This document shows, one piece after another, positions 8,204 through 15,869 of a stretch of DNA of 64,000 nucleotides. Position numbers and translations under genes: made by a program. Every line of letters begins with the position of its first letter. The first letter of the stretch is position 1. The notes beneath the pieces were generated by a model. It ran no database searches. It was not told the DNA's origin and worked only from the letters and a program-made list of their open reading frames with translations. The DNA comes from Nonomuraea sp. PA05 (GTDB lineage: Bacteria; Actinomycetota; Actinomycetes; Streptosporangiales; Streptosporangiaceae): NCBI RefSeq assembly GCF_008086045.1, contig NZ_VSEY01000031.1:1-64000 (forward strand), given 5' to 3'.

Positions 8204-8788
8204 TCAACGCCTCGTCTCGTACCGGGCCATCACCACGCCACCGGGGAACGTCCGCGTCTCGACCAGGTTCAGATTCACCCAGCTGTCGATCGCGGTGAAG
8301 AACGGCGTGCCTCCGCCCACCAGGACGGGATGGGTGACCACCACGTACTCGTCGATCAGCCCGGCCCGCATGACCGCCCCGGCCAGCGTCGCACCGACGA
8401 TGTGCATCGGGCCGCCGTCCTCCGCCCTGAGCCGGGCGATCTCAGCGACCGCGTCGCCGGCGACCAGGCGGGTGTTCCAGTCCACCTTGTCGATCGTCGA
8501 CGAGAACACCACCTTCGGCATGTCCCGCCAGAGGCGCGCGTACTCGATCTCCGCCGGGGTGGCGCCGGGCCGCTGGTCGCCGGTCGGCCAGTAGGAGCTC
8601 ATCGCCTCCCACAACTTGCGCCCGTACAGCGTCAGCTCGCTCGCCCCCATCTGCTCGTACCACCACTGGAACAGCTCGGCGCCGGGCGACGAGTCCGGCC
8701 CCTCCCCGCCGCTCCAGCCGATGTCGTCGCCGGGCGCGGCGATGTAGCCGTCCAGAGTCGCGTTCATACCGTAGATCAGTTTCCGCAT
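8204..8788 (-). CDS. Dihydrofolate reductase-family (RibD C-terminal-like) protein
   Basis: 194 residues. The ATG at 8788 is chosen because GGAAGG lies 8 bases upstream; an earlier ATG at 8821 lacks such a site. The N-terminus MRKLIYGMNATLDGYIA is the standard opening strand and substrate loop of the RibD C-terminal/DHFR-fold family. GGPMHIVGATLAGAVMRAGL gives the NADPH-binding glycine region, and LIDEYVVVTHPVLVGGGTPF is the conserved C-terminal block. Members reduce pterin- or pyrimidine-like substrates with NADPH, but most stand-alone copies, including this one, have no known substrate. It stands alone, convergent with the sigma factor. Confidence 0.85.
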   Translation of the reverse strand: MRKLIYGMNATLDGYIAAPGDDIGWSGGEGPDSSPGAELFQWWYEQMGASELTLYGRKLWEAMSSYWPTGDQRPGATPAEIEYARLWRDMPKVVFSSTIDKVDWNTRLVAGDAVAEIARLRAEDGGPMHIVGATLAGAVMRAGLIDEYVVVTHPVLVGGGTPFFTAIDSWVNLNLVETRTFPGGVVMARYETRR

Positions 8789-8908
8789 CGTGCCAGCCTT
8801 CCGTGAGTCGATCTCCTCCATACAGACGGACGCCGCACGGAAACCTAATCGGTTGGTCCTCTACGGTTGGCTGCGTCGGTCGATCAACCTCGCCCACTCG
8901 GAGCCGGC

Positions 8909-9967
8909 ATGACGCGCACCACACCCCCACGGCCGGCCGACATCACAGCGGTCCTTGCACAACTCACGCCGCTGGCACGCACGGCGACCCGGTTGCACCC
9001 CCGCCCCGGATCACCATCCACTCGCCACAGCTCGGTCGGCGGCCCTCTGCTGTGGCCGGCCGCCGAACCGTGGCCGCGCTGCGACGGCCCCCACGAACTG
9101 GACGGGGTGAACCCGCCCACGCCCCTGCCGGACCTGAGACTCGAACGACGGATCCGCGCCGCCGCGCACGGCAGGACCCTGACCCAGCAGGAACGGGAGA
9201 CCCTCGCCCGAATCCGCCCCGAGCGGGACGGTCCGGTGACGCAACCGCCGGCCCCTCAACCGTACGCCGGTTCGATGGCGATGCTCCCGGTCGCGCAACT
9301 CTACGTGCGTGACGTGCCCGGCCTTCGCGCGCCCGCGGGCGCGGACGTCCTGCAGATGCTGTGGTGCCCCTTCGATCACCCCCCGGACCAGTACATGCCC
9401 AGGACCGCGCTGTTCTGGCGGACCGCGGCAGAGGTCATCGACATCCTGAGCACGCCCCCGGAGCCGCCCGTGACGCAGTTCGCCGGCTACCTGCCCGAAC
9501 CGTGCCTGATCGCCCCCGAGCAGGTCACCGAGTACCCCGACCTCATGGAGCTGAACGAGGAAACGCAGGACCGGCTGGCGGACGGAAGCACATGGCAGGC
9601 TGCGGGCACCGCTCTGGACAGCTCCTACGCGCCCGCCCCGCAGGAGTTCTACCGCGACGCGCTGTCCGTCGCCCCCGGCTGGAAGGTCGGCGGCTGGGCC
9701 TCCTGGGGCCTCACCGACCCCGCTCCGCAACGATGCCCCGCCTGCGACACCGCCATGGAGCCGCTCCTGACCATCACCACGGGCGAGTGGAACGAAAGCA
9801 CCCACAGCTGGATCCCGTACGAGGACCGAACCGCCGCATCCGCCACCGGCCACGGCCACCCCGACCCGTGCCACCCGACAGCAGTCCAGATCGGCCGCGG
9901 CCACAGCCAGCAGCTCTACATCTGCCCGGCCGCACCGGAGCACCCGCACACCGAACTGATGCAGTAG
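8909..9967 (+). CDS. Hypothetical protein, DUF1963/YwqG-like
   Basis: 352 residues from the ATG at 8909, with GGAG five bases upstream; a TTG at 8867 would add 14 residues. I do not recognise a function. The pattern resembles the DUF1963 (YwqG) family: an early SSVGGPLLWPAAEPWPRC, a middle MLPVAQLYVRDVPGL and LQMLWCPFDH, and a late KVGGWASWGLTDPAPQRCPA with CxxC followed by MEPLLTI. Such proteins are cytosolic and of unknown role. The three cysteines around WPRC and CPAC could bind a metal. No signal peptide or membrane segment is present. Two CGGTTGG copies occur at 8850 and 8864, upstream of the start. Confidence 0.6.
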   Translation: MTRTTPPRPADITAVLAQLTPLARTATRLHPRPGSPSTRHSSVGGPLLWPAAEPWPRCDGPHELDGVNPPTPLPDLRLERRIRAAAHGRTLTQQERETLARIRPERDGPVTQPPAPQPYAGSMAMLPVAQLYVRDVPGLRAPAGADVLQMLWCPFDHPPDQYMPRTALFWRTAAEVIDILSTPPEPPVTQFAGYLPEPCLIAPEQVTEYPDLMELNEETQDRLADGSTWQAAGTALDSSYAPAPQEFYRDALSVAPGWKVGGWASWGLTDPAPQRCPACDTAMEPLLTITTGEWNESTHSWIPYEDRTAASATGHGHPDPCHPTAVQIGRGHSQQLYICPAAPEHPHTELMQ

Positions 9968-10013
9968 CCAGACGGCCACGCACAACGCCTGGTCCCCATG
10001 AACGCTGAGCAGC

Positions 10014-11399
10014 TCACGACGCGGACCGACCGGCAGGAGCGGTCACCGGCGACTCACCGACTGCCCGGACGCCCGCCGTCAGCCACAGACCGGCGAACAC
10101 GGCACAGACCAGCGTCACCACACCCGCCACGAGAAAGGCGCTGCTGAGACCGGACGCGAAGGATTCCTGCGCGTGAACGACCGCCCCCAGCACCGCCACA
10201 CCGAGCACCGCGCCGATCTGCCGGGTGGTACTGCTGACACCCGAAGCCAGACCGCCCTCCCGCGAGCTGACCGCCTGAATGGCCGCCCCGGTCAACGGCG
10301 ACATGGCCAGAGCGAACCCGGCACCGGCGACCGCCAGCCGCCACCACACGTTCCCGTAACCGGTATCGGCGTGCACGAAGCTCAGCGCCAGCAGCCCCAC
10401 CCCGGCCAATCCCAGGCCGACACCGACGACGACGCGGAACCCGTACCTCGCCGCCAACCGGCCCGCGTACGGACTGACGATCACCATGGCCAGCGACGTG
10501 GGCAGCGTCCGCAACCCGGCGACCAGGATCGACGTGCCCTGAACATGGACGAAGAACTGGGAGAAGAAGAACGACGACCCCATCAACGCGAACCCCACCA
10601 CGACCATCGCCGCGTTGGACACCGAGAACAACCGCTCACGAAACAGCCCCAGCGGCAGCATCGGCGCCGGCACCCGGCTCTCCACCACCACGAACACAAC
10701 GACAAGCACCAGCCCGGCAGCGAAACTGCCCGCAATCACCGGCGAGGTCCAGCCCTGGGAACCGCCCTCGATCAGGCCGTAAGTCACAGCGCCCACACCC
10801 GCCGCGGACAGAACCGTGCCGGGAACGTCGATCGGCGGCGCGCCCGGATTGCGCGACTCCCCCAGCACCCGCACCCCGGCCAGCAGCAGAACCACCCCGA
10901 TCGGCACGTTCACCAGAAAGATGGCGGGCCAGCCGGAAACCTCCACCAGAATCCCGCCCGCCAGCGGCCCGGCCGCCAGGCCGAGCCCGCTGAACCCGGC
11001 CCACAGCCCGATCGCTCGCACCCGCTCCCCAGGGGCCGGACACGCGGCGGTGAGCAGCGCCAGCGAGGCCGGGCTCAGCGCCGCGGCCCCGATCCCCTGC
11101 AACACCCGCCCCGCGATCAGCCAGCCGATCGAGGGCGCGAACGCACACACCACCGACGCGGCCGTGAACACCACCACCCCGGCCAGAAACACCCGCCTGC
11201 GGCCGAACCGGTCGGCGAAGACCCCACCCGACAGCAGCAGCATGGCCACCAGCAGCACGTAGGCGTCGACGATCCACTGAAGGCCGGTCAGCCCGACGTG
11301 GAGCCGCTCCTGCATGTCCGGCAGGGCGGCCCCGACGATCGTGTTGTCGAGCAACACCATGAACTGACCCGCGCAGGTCAGAGTGAGCAACGCTCTCAT
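10014..11399 (-). CDS. MFS multidrug efflux transporter (DHA2/EmrB type)
   Basis: 461 residues. The ATG at 11399 is preferred over the one at 11405 because AGGAGGA at 11412-11406 is then properly spaced. It shows the 14-segment DHA2 pattern: LLDNTIVGAALPDMQ in the first helix (motif D1), ADRFGRRRVFL after helix 2 (motif A), and GRVLQGIGAAALSPASLALL plus GLAAGPLAGGILVEVSGWPA for motifs B and C. These carriers export hydrophobic drugs in exchange for protons. It is divergent from the TetR regulator at 11479 across a 79-bp gap holding nested dyad repeats, so the pair is very likely a repressor-controlled efflux unit. The substrate is unknown. Confidence 0.9.
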   Translation of the reverse strand: MRALLTLTCAGQFMVLLDNTIVGAALPDMQERLHVGLTGLQWIVDAYVLLVAMLLLSGGVFADRFGRRRVFLAGVVVFTAASVVCAFAPSIGWLIAGRVLQGIGAAALSPASLALLTAACPAPGERVRAIGLWAGFSGLGLAAGPLAGGILVEVSGWPAIFLVNVPIGVVLLLAGVRVLGESRNPGAPPIDVPGTVLSAAGVGAVTYGLIEGGSQGWTSPVIAGSFAAGLVLVVVFVVVESRVPAPMLPLGLFRERLFSVSNAAMVVVGFALMGSSFFFSQFFVHVQGTSILVAGLRTLPTSLAMVIVSPYAGRLAARYGFRVVVGVGLGLAGVGLLALSFVHADTGYGNVWWRLAVAGAGFALAMSPLTGAAIQAVSSREGGLASGVSSTTRQIGAVLGVAVLGAVVHAQESFASGLSSAFLVAGVVTLVCAVFAGLWLTAGVRAVGESPVTAPAGRSAS

Positions 11400-11413
11400 G
11401 CACATTCCTCCTA

Positions 11414-11467
11414 AAAGCAGCTATCGACTGCGTTTAGGGAGACTATAACGCAAGCCGCAACTGCTTT
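11414..11467. promoter_or_regulatory. Nested dyad operator between efflux gene and TetR regulator
   Basis: AAAGCAG (11414-11420) pairs with CTGCTTT (11461-11467), and TGCGTT (11429-11434) pairs with AACGCA (11447-11452). Both pairs share the same centre, 11440.5. A shared centre for two independent arm pairs is expected for a TetR dimer or dimer-of-dimers site. The segment is AT-richer than its surroundings and spans both likely promoters. Confidence 0.65.
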
Positions 11468-11478
11468 AAGGTGAGAGC

Positions 11479-12048
11479 ATGGAAGACCAGGTACGCGCCA
11501 GACGACCCGGCGGCCGCAGCGCCCGAGTCCGCGCAGCCGTACACCAGGCCGTCACCGACCTGGTCGGCGAACGCGGCTACGGAAACTTCACCATCGGCGA
11601 GATCGCCGCCCGCGCAGGCGTGGCCGACACGAGCCTCTACCGCCGATGGGGCAACCTCCAGGCCCTGCTCAGCGACGTATTGCTGGCCCGGCTCAACGCG
11701 CAGTCACCCATGCCCGACACCGGCAGCCTGGCCGGCGACCTGCGCACCTACGCCGCCGCCGTGGCCCGCGAGGTCACCGGGCCCGACGGCCTGGCACTGA
11801 TCCGGCTGGCCATCGCCCTGTCAGGCGAAGGCCGGCAAGGCCTCCAGGCGCGCGACGCGCTCCTGGCCGACCGGCGCAGACAGTTGCAGGCCATGCTCGA
11901 CCGCGCCCGCGATCGCGGCGAGGAACCGCCCGACGCGCTGGAGGTGCTGGACCATCTCCTGGCGCCGATCTACATGCGCGTCCTGTTCGACGCGGGCCCG
12001 CTCACCCCTGATTACCTCGATGGATTGGTTGATCGGTTGCTCCGTTGA
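11479..12048 (+). CDS. TetR/AcrR-family repressor
   Basis: 189 residues. The N-terminal HTH covers about residues 15-60 (AVHQAVTDLVGERGYGNFTI, then IAARAGVADTSLYRRWGNL). The C-terminal half is an all-helical ligand and dimer domain of the type often annotated TetR_C_11-like, ending LDHLLAPIYMRVLFDAGPLT. AAGGTGAG precedes the ATG. It is divergent from the DHA2 efflux gene and probably represses it and itself through the dyad at 11414-11467, being released by a substrate of the pump. Its stop is 6 bp from the convergent hydrolase stop, with no room for a separate terminator. Confidence 0.9.
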   Translation: MEDQVRARRPGGRSARVRAAVHQAVTDLVGERGYGNFTIGEIAARAGVADTSLYRRWGNLQALLSDVLLARLNAQSPMPDTGSLAGDLRTYAAAVAREVTGPDGLALIRLAIALSGEGRQGLQARDALLADRRRQLQAMLDRARDRGEEPPDALEVLDHLLAPIYMRVLFDAGPLTPDYLDGLVDRLLR

Positions 12049-12054
12049 TCGAAG

Positions 12055-12789
12055 TCAGGCCAGGTGCCGGGTGAAGAACCGGATCGAGCTGTCGATCTCG
12101 AAGGGCGGGACTCGGAAGTGGCTGCCGGGGTTGGCGTGCAGGGTCTTCTCGGCGGAGCCGAGCGCGTCGAACAGCTTCATGACAGAGTCACGCGGATTGC
12201 CTTCATCGTCCCACTGCAGCAGGAACTCGACCGGGACCGTGACCCGTGCCGCGGTGCCGATGAGCCACTCGCTTCCGATGAGGCCGAGGACCGCGGCGCT
12301 GATCCGGGGTTCGGCCGCGACGAGGCGGATGCCCATCTCGCCGCCCTGGGACAGGCCGTAGTACCCGACGGGATGGCTGTCGCCGACGGAGTCCAGTTTC
12401 CTGAGCGCGTCCAGGGTGGTCTGCCAGTCGGGGATGAGCTGCGCCGCCACGGTCTCGTTGAGGGCGGGCCACGCCGGGCCGAAGGGCTCCCCCGCGGCCT
12501 CTCGTTCCTGGATGATCGCGACGAGCCGCCGGACCTCCGGGTGTTCCGGCCTGTCGCCGGTGCCTGGGGCGTCGATCGCGGCGACCGCGAAGCCGCAGGA
12601 GGTGACGTAAGGGAAGGCCCGGGAGACGACCTCCCATCCCTTCTTGTGCGAGCCGCCGCCGTGCCCGATCAGGACCAGCGGACGGGGCCCTGCGCTCCCG
12701 GCGGGCGTCCAGAGCACCCCGGGGATGTCTCCGATGGTGAAGAGCTGTTCGCGGATGCCGTCAGAGAACGTTTCCGAGGTGATGCGCAT
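12055..12789 (-). CDS. Alpha/beta hydrolase (dienelactone-hydrolase/FrsA-like)
   Basis: 244 residues with a complete alpha/beta-hydrolase set: oxyanion HGGG at 43-46, nucleophile Ser147 in GLSQGG, acid Asp194 in LLQWDDEG, and His224 in PGSHFRVPP. The strand order and the short lid (residues 85-125) resemble dienelactone hydrolase and FrsA-like esterases. No signal peptide is seen. It stands alone on this strand, convergent with the TetR gene, and 55 bp downstream of an MFS gene on the same strand. It could be the last gene of that transcript. The substrate is unknown. Confidence 0.85.
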   Translation of the reverse strand: MRITSETFSDGIREQLFTIGDIPGVLWTPAGSAGPRPLVLIGHGGGSHKKGWEVVSRAFPYVTSCGFAVAAIDAPGTGDRPEHPEVRRLVAIIQEREAAGEPFGPAWPALNETVAAQLIPDWQTTLDALRKLDSVGDSHPVGYYGLSQGGEMGIRLVAAEPRISAAVLGLIGSEWLIGTAARVTVPVEFLLQWDDEGNPRDSVMKLFDALGSAEKTLHANPGSHFRVPPFEIDSSIRFFTRHLA

Positions 12790-12844
12790 GGCGGTATTAC
12801 ATCGGCCTTGCCGCCGGCGCCGCGACTCGATAATCCGTGCGGCC

Positions 12845-14092
12845 TCAGGTCGTCAGCAACCGGTCCTGACGGGAGGCCGTCCGCGAGGCCGCGTGCCGGG
12901 CCACCGCGGCGGCGCCCGTCCCAGCCAGGACGAAGAGGGCGGCCAGGCCGAGCCAGCCGCCGGTGCCGTGCTGCAGTGCCGTGGTGGCGAGGATCGGGGA
13001 GAGCATCGCGGCGATCGCGTAGCCGGCCTGGCTGAGGCCCTGGTAGGCGCCGGCGCTGCGCTGGTCGGCCAGCTCGAAGGCCATGCCCCAGCCGCCCGCC
13101 TCCCCCAGGATCTCGCCCATCGTGTGAGCGGACGCGGCCAGGACGAGCAGGACACAGGCGACGATCGCGCTTCCGTGACCGGCCAGGGCGTACAGCCCGC
13201 AGGCGATCGCCAGCAGCCACGACGCGCGCCTGACCGTGAGCCCGGCCCTGCGCACGTCGTCGGTGCCGCGTGAGGCGCGCACCTGGAGCGCGGCCACGGC
13301 CACGGTGTTGAGGACGAGCAGCACGGAGACGATGGCGACGGGCGCGTCGGTGGTGGCCACCCAGAGCGGCATCCCGACGGTCAGCAGGCCGAACTGCATG
13401 GCCACGACGGCGTTGCACGCCACGCTCGCGACGTACGTACGGTCTCTGAGCGGCGAAGGCCCGGTGGATTCGGTGCGCTGCTCCCGGACGGCGGTCATGC
13501 CGGCGGCGAGTTCGGGCACCCGGCGGCCGAGCCCGGCCAGCGGCACGGCGGCCGCCAGCAGCAGGATTCCGGCGGCGAGCATCGCCGTCCGGTACGCCGC
13601 CGCGGTGCCGATCAGCAGTGCCGCGGCGGCGGCCCCCGTGCCCAGGCCGATGAAGACGTTCGTGACCACCCGCATCCGGGCCCGGACCTGGACCCGCTCG
13701 GGGCCGAGGTACCAGCGGGCCAGCATCGCCTGTTTCGACGAGGAGCCCACGGAACGCATGATCACGGCCAGGCAGGCGATCAGGGTGAACGCGACGGCGT
13801 CCGAGACGAACGAGTAGGCGAGCAGCGCCACCCCGTTGAGCGCCGTCGCCACCGCCTGGACGCGGTGCGCGCCGACCCGATCGGCCAGCCACCCTCCCCC
13901 GTACGCGGCCAGCACCCCGGTGGCGCCCGCGATGCCCAGCCCGAGCCCCACCGTCGTCACGCCGAGGCCGATGACGAACGTGAAGTACAGCGTGCTGACG
14001 GCATAGAAGACGCCGCTGGAGAGCGCGAACGCCATCGTGCTCAGGGTGAGTGAGCGGGCGACGCGGTCCGACGGGAAGAAGGTCTGAATCAC
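12845..14092 (-). CDS. MFS transporter, 12-segment
   Basis: 415 residues from the GTG at 14092. Twelve hydrophobic segments are visible. The first helix reads LTLSTMAFALSSGVFYAVST, the loop after helix 2 is GGWLADRVGAHRVQ (motif A), and the second half restarts at about residue 220. A likely motif in the C half is AFELADQRSAGAYQGLSQAG, reminiscent of MdtH/YfcJ-like carriers. The substrate is unknown. It is divergent from the ArsR-type regulator at 14150, 57 bp apart, with a small palindrome between them. The exchange of regulator and transporter on opposite strands suggests control by that regulator. Confidence 0.85.
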   Translation of the reverse strand: MIQTFFPSDRVARSLTLSTMAFALSSGVFYAVSTLYFTFVIGLGVTTVGLGLGIAGATGVLAAYGGGWLADRVGAHRVQAVATALNGVALLAYSFVSDAVAFTLIACLAVIMRSVGSSSKQAMLARWYLGPERVQVRARMRVVTNVFIGLGTGAAAAALLIGTAAAYRTAMLAAGILLLAAAVPLAGLGRRVPELAAGMTAVREQRTESTGPSPLRDRTYVASVACNAVVAMQFGLLTVGMPLWVATTDAPVAIVSVLLVLNTVAVAALQVRASRGTDDVRRAGLTVRRASWLLAIACGLYALAGHGSAIVACVLLVLAASAHTMGEILGEAGGWGMAFELADQRSAGAYQGLSQAGYAIAAMLSPILATTALQHGTGGWLGLAALFVLAGTGAAAVARHAASRTASRQDRLLTT

Positions 14093-14105
14093 AGGGGCCT
14101 TTATC

Positions 14106-14116
14106 CCCTAATAGGG
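14106..14116. promoter_or_regulatory. Small palindrome CCCTA-a-TAGGG in divergent MFS/ArsR promoter
   Basis: CCCTAATAGGG is an 11-bp palindrome midway in the 57-bp gap between the GTG of the MFS gene and the ATG of the regulator. The short gap and symmetry suggest the binding site of the adjacent ArsR-type protein. The repeat is short, so chance is possible. Confidence 0.4.
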
Positions 14117-14149
14117 CCTTTGTCGCCAATTGATGTAGCGTATGGCTTC

Positions 14150-15139
14150 ATGCCGGGGCTGATTGAGTACGAGCTCGCGGGGATGGACGTGGCGGACGTC
14201 CGCTTCGCCATCTCGCCGCTCAACGAGCTCACGCTGTCGTTGCGGACGTTCCGCGACCCCGGGCGCTATCCCGTGCACCTGCCCTGGCTGCGCCGCACCG
14301 AGCAGGCCCGGTCCACGCTGGACGTGCCCCTCCTCCGGGCGCTCACCAACGACGACATGTGGACGCCCGACTACCTCTCGCCCCGCCCCCACGCCCCGCT
14401 CACCCGCATCGACGACGAACTCGCCGCCGTCGCCCGCGTCCCCGCCGACCGGGTGCTCGACGACCTGCGCGCCCTCCACCCCCGGCTCCCCGAGCCACTG
14501 CGCGGCGACCCGTCGGCCCGCATCCTGGACGCGCTGCGGGAGTACTGGCGCACCTGCTTCGCGCCCTGGTGGCCCCGGATGCGCGCGGTCCTGCAAGCCG
14601 ACGTGGTTCACCGCGGCCAGGTCATCTCGGCCCACGGCCTGGCCGCGATGTTCGCCGACCTCAACGAGCGCGTCCAGCTGCGGGACGGCGTCGTCCGCGC
14701 GCGCCTGATCAGCGACACCCGCTACCGGCGCTCCACCAACGGCGAAGGCCTCACCCTGGTCCCGACCCTCTTCAGCAGGGCCGCCACCATCCCCATCTCC
14801 CCGTCCGAACCGCCGGTGATCATGTACGGGACGCGGGGCGCAGGCACGCTCTGGCAGGCGGAGTCCCGTCCGTCCCCGGCCGTGCTCACGGACCTTCTGG
14901 GCGCCACCCGGGCAGGGCTCCTCACCATGCTCGGGACGCCCGCCTCATCGACCGAACTCGCCGGCCGCCTGGGGGTCACCACCTCGGCCGTCAACCAGCA
15001 CCTCCGCACCCTCCGCGCCGCCGGCCTGCTCGCCAGCGCCCGCCATGGCCGATCGGTCCTGTACCTGCGGTCGGAACTGGGAGACGCTCTGGTCTCCGGG
15101 CCGGGGCTGCGCGGCGACCGGCCGGGGCAGGGGGCCTGA
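14150..15139 (+). CDS. ArsR-family winged-helix regulator with N-terminal DUF5937-like domain
   Basis: 329 residues. The C-terminal 80 residues are a clear ArsR winged helix (TELAGRLGVTTSAVNQHLRT followed by LRAAGLLASARHGRSVLYL). The N-terminal 240 residues match the large domain found before such HTHs in actinomycetes, annotated DUF5937 or 'ArsR family regulator'. I recognise no metal-binding cysteines, so metal sensing is unlikely. The ATG at 14150 lacks a good ribosome site, so the message may be nearly leaderless. It is divergent from the MFS transporter and is its likely regulator. Confidence 0.8.
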   Translation: MPGLIEYELAGMDVADVRFAISPLNELTLSLRTFRDPGRYPVHLPWLRRTEQARSTLDVPLLRALTNDDMWTPDYLSPRPHAPLTRIDDELAAVARVPADRVLDDLRALHPRLPEPLRGDPSARILDALREYWRTCFAPWWPRMRAVLQADVVHRGQVISAHGLAAMFADLNERVQLRDGVVRARLISDTRYRRSTNGEGLTLVPTLFSRAATIPISPSEPPVIMYGTRGAGTLWQAESRPSPAVLTDLLGATRAGLLTMLGTPASSTELAGRLGVTTSAVNQHLRTLRAAGLLASARHGRSVLYLRSELGDALVSGPGLRGDRPGQGA

Positions 15140-15270
15140 CCGCGAAGGGGACGCGGTGCGGCCGGCCAAGCCCTGGAGCTGCGTCTTTCGGCGGACGCCG
15201 AAACACTCTTACCGCGCCACGGCCGCACGCCGATGCTGGGGATCCGCGACGAGCAGGAGAGGTGACCGCC

Positions 15271-15822
15271 ATGCGCGTAACCCGTAGCAGAAAGCTCCGC
15301 CATGCCGTAGTGGCAGCCCTGATGTTGATCGGGGGCCCTATCATGATGGCCTCCCCGGCGGCGGCAGCCCCACCGGCTAACCTGGTCTACCTGATCAACG
15401 GCCTTTCGGGTAAGTGCCTGGGCATCAACTCCGGAAGCCATGCGATCGGCGCCCTCGCGATGCAGTGGCAGTGTGCCAATCAACCCTTCTCGGACCAGGG
15501 CTGGTGGCTCTTCCAGATCGGCTCGGTGCCCAACGCCTACGAGATACACAACCAGAACAGCTTCCTCTGCCTGGGCATCGATCGGGCCAGTGTGGCCAAC
15601 GGCGCGCTCGCCATTCAGGCGGCATGCAGTGGGCAGACCTACAACAACCAGACCTGGCTGGAGGAGCCCCTGGGCGGAGGCCGCGTCCAGTTCCGCAACT
15701 ACAACAGCGGGAGATGTCTGGGCATCAGCGCGGGCAGCAACGCCAACGGCGCGCTGGCCATGCAATGGGACTGTGCGAACAGGGCGTACTCGGACCAGGC
15801 GTGGATCTACGATCCCGTGTAG
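15271..15822 (+). CDS. Secreted ricin-type beta-trefoil lectin
   Basis: 183 residues, with GGAGAGG eight bases before the ATG. The signal peptide covers about residues 1-33 (basic MRVTRSRKLR, hydrophobic AVVAALMLIGG, cleavage near SPAAAA). The mature 150 residues form a single beta-trefoil with three repeats. Each carries a cysteine pair and a Q-x-W-type end: GKCLGINSGS to QGWWLF, FLCLGIDRAS to QTWLEE, and GRCLGISAGS to QAWIYD. Such domains bind galactose- or xylan-type sugars. Here there is no attached catalytic domain, so it is a stand-alone secreted lectin. A hairpin terminator follows. A broken copy of a similar domain lies about 2.4 kb away at 18214. Confidence 0.9.
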   Translation: MRVTRSRKLRHAVVAALMLIGGPIMMASPAAAAPPANLVYLINGLSGKCLGINSGSHAIGALAMQWQCANQPFSDQGWWLFQIGSVPNAYEIHNQNSFLCLGIDRASVANGALAIQAACSGQTYNNQTWLEEPLGGGRVQFRNYNSGRCLGISAGSNANGALAMQWDCANRAYSDQAWIYDPV

Positions 15823-15835
15823 TGACACCCGTCAG

Positions 15836-15864
15836 CTGGGGAGCGCCGGGCCGGCGCTCCCCAG
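15836..15864. terminator. Bidirectional hairpin between lectin and EF-G paralog
   Basis: The sequence from 15836 to 15864 is a 29-nt perfect dyad with 14-bp arms (CTGGGGAGCGCCGG and its complement) around one central base. Outer arms TGACAC (15823-15828) and GTGTCA (15867-15872) can extend it across a bulge. It sits between two convergent stops and probably ends both transcripts. Confidence 0.75.
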
Positions 15865-15869
15865 ACGTG

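Noticed and set aside
15836..15864. Transposon end or attachment site from strong palindromes
   Set aside because: The strong dyads at 8154, 15836, 27017, 48361 and 61629 all lie exactly between convergent stops, which fits terminators. No transposase, integrase or target duplication is seen.
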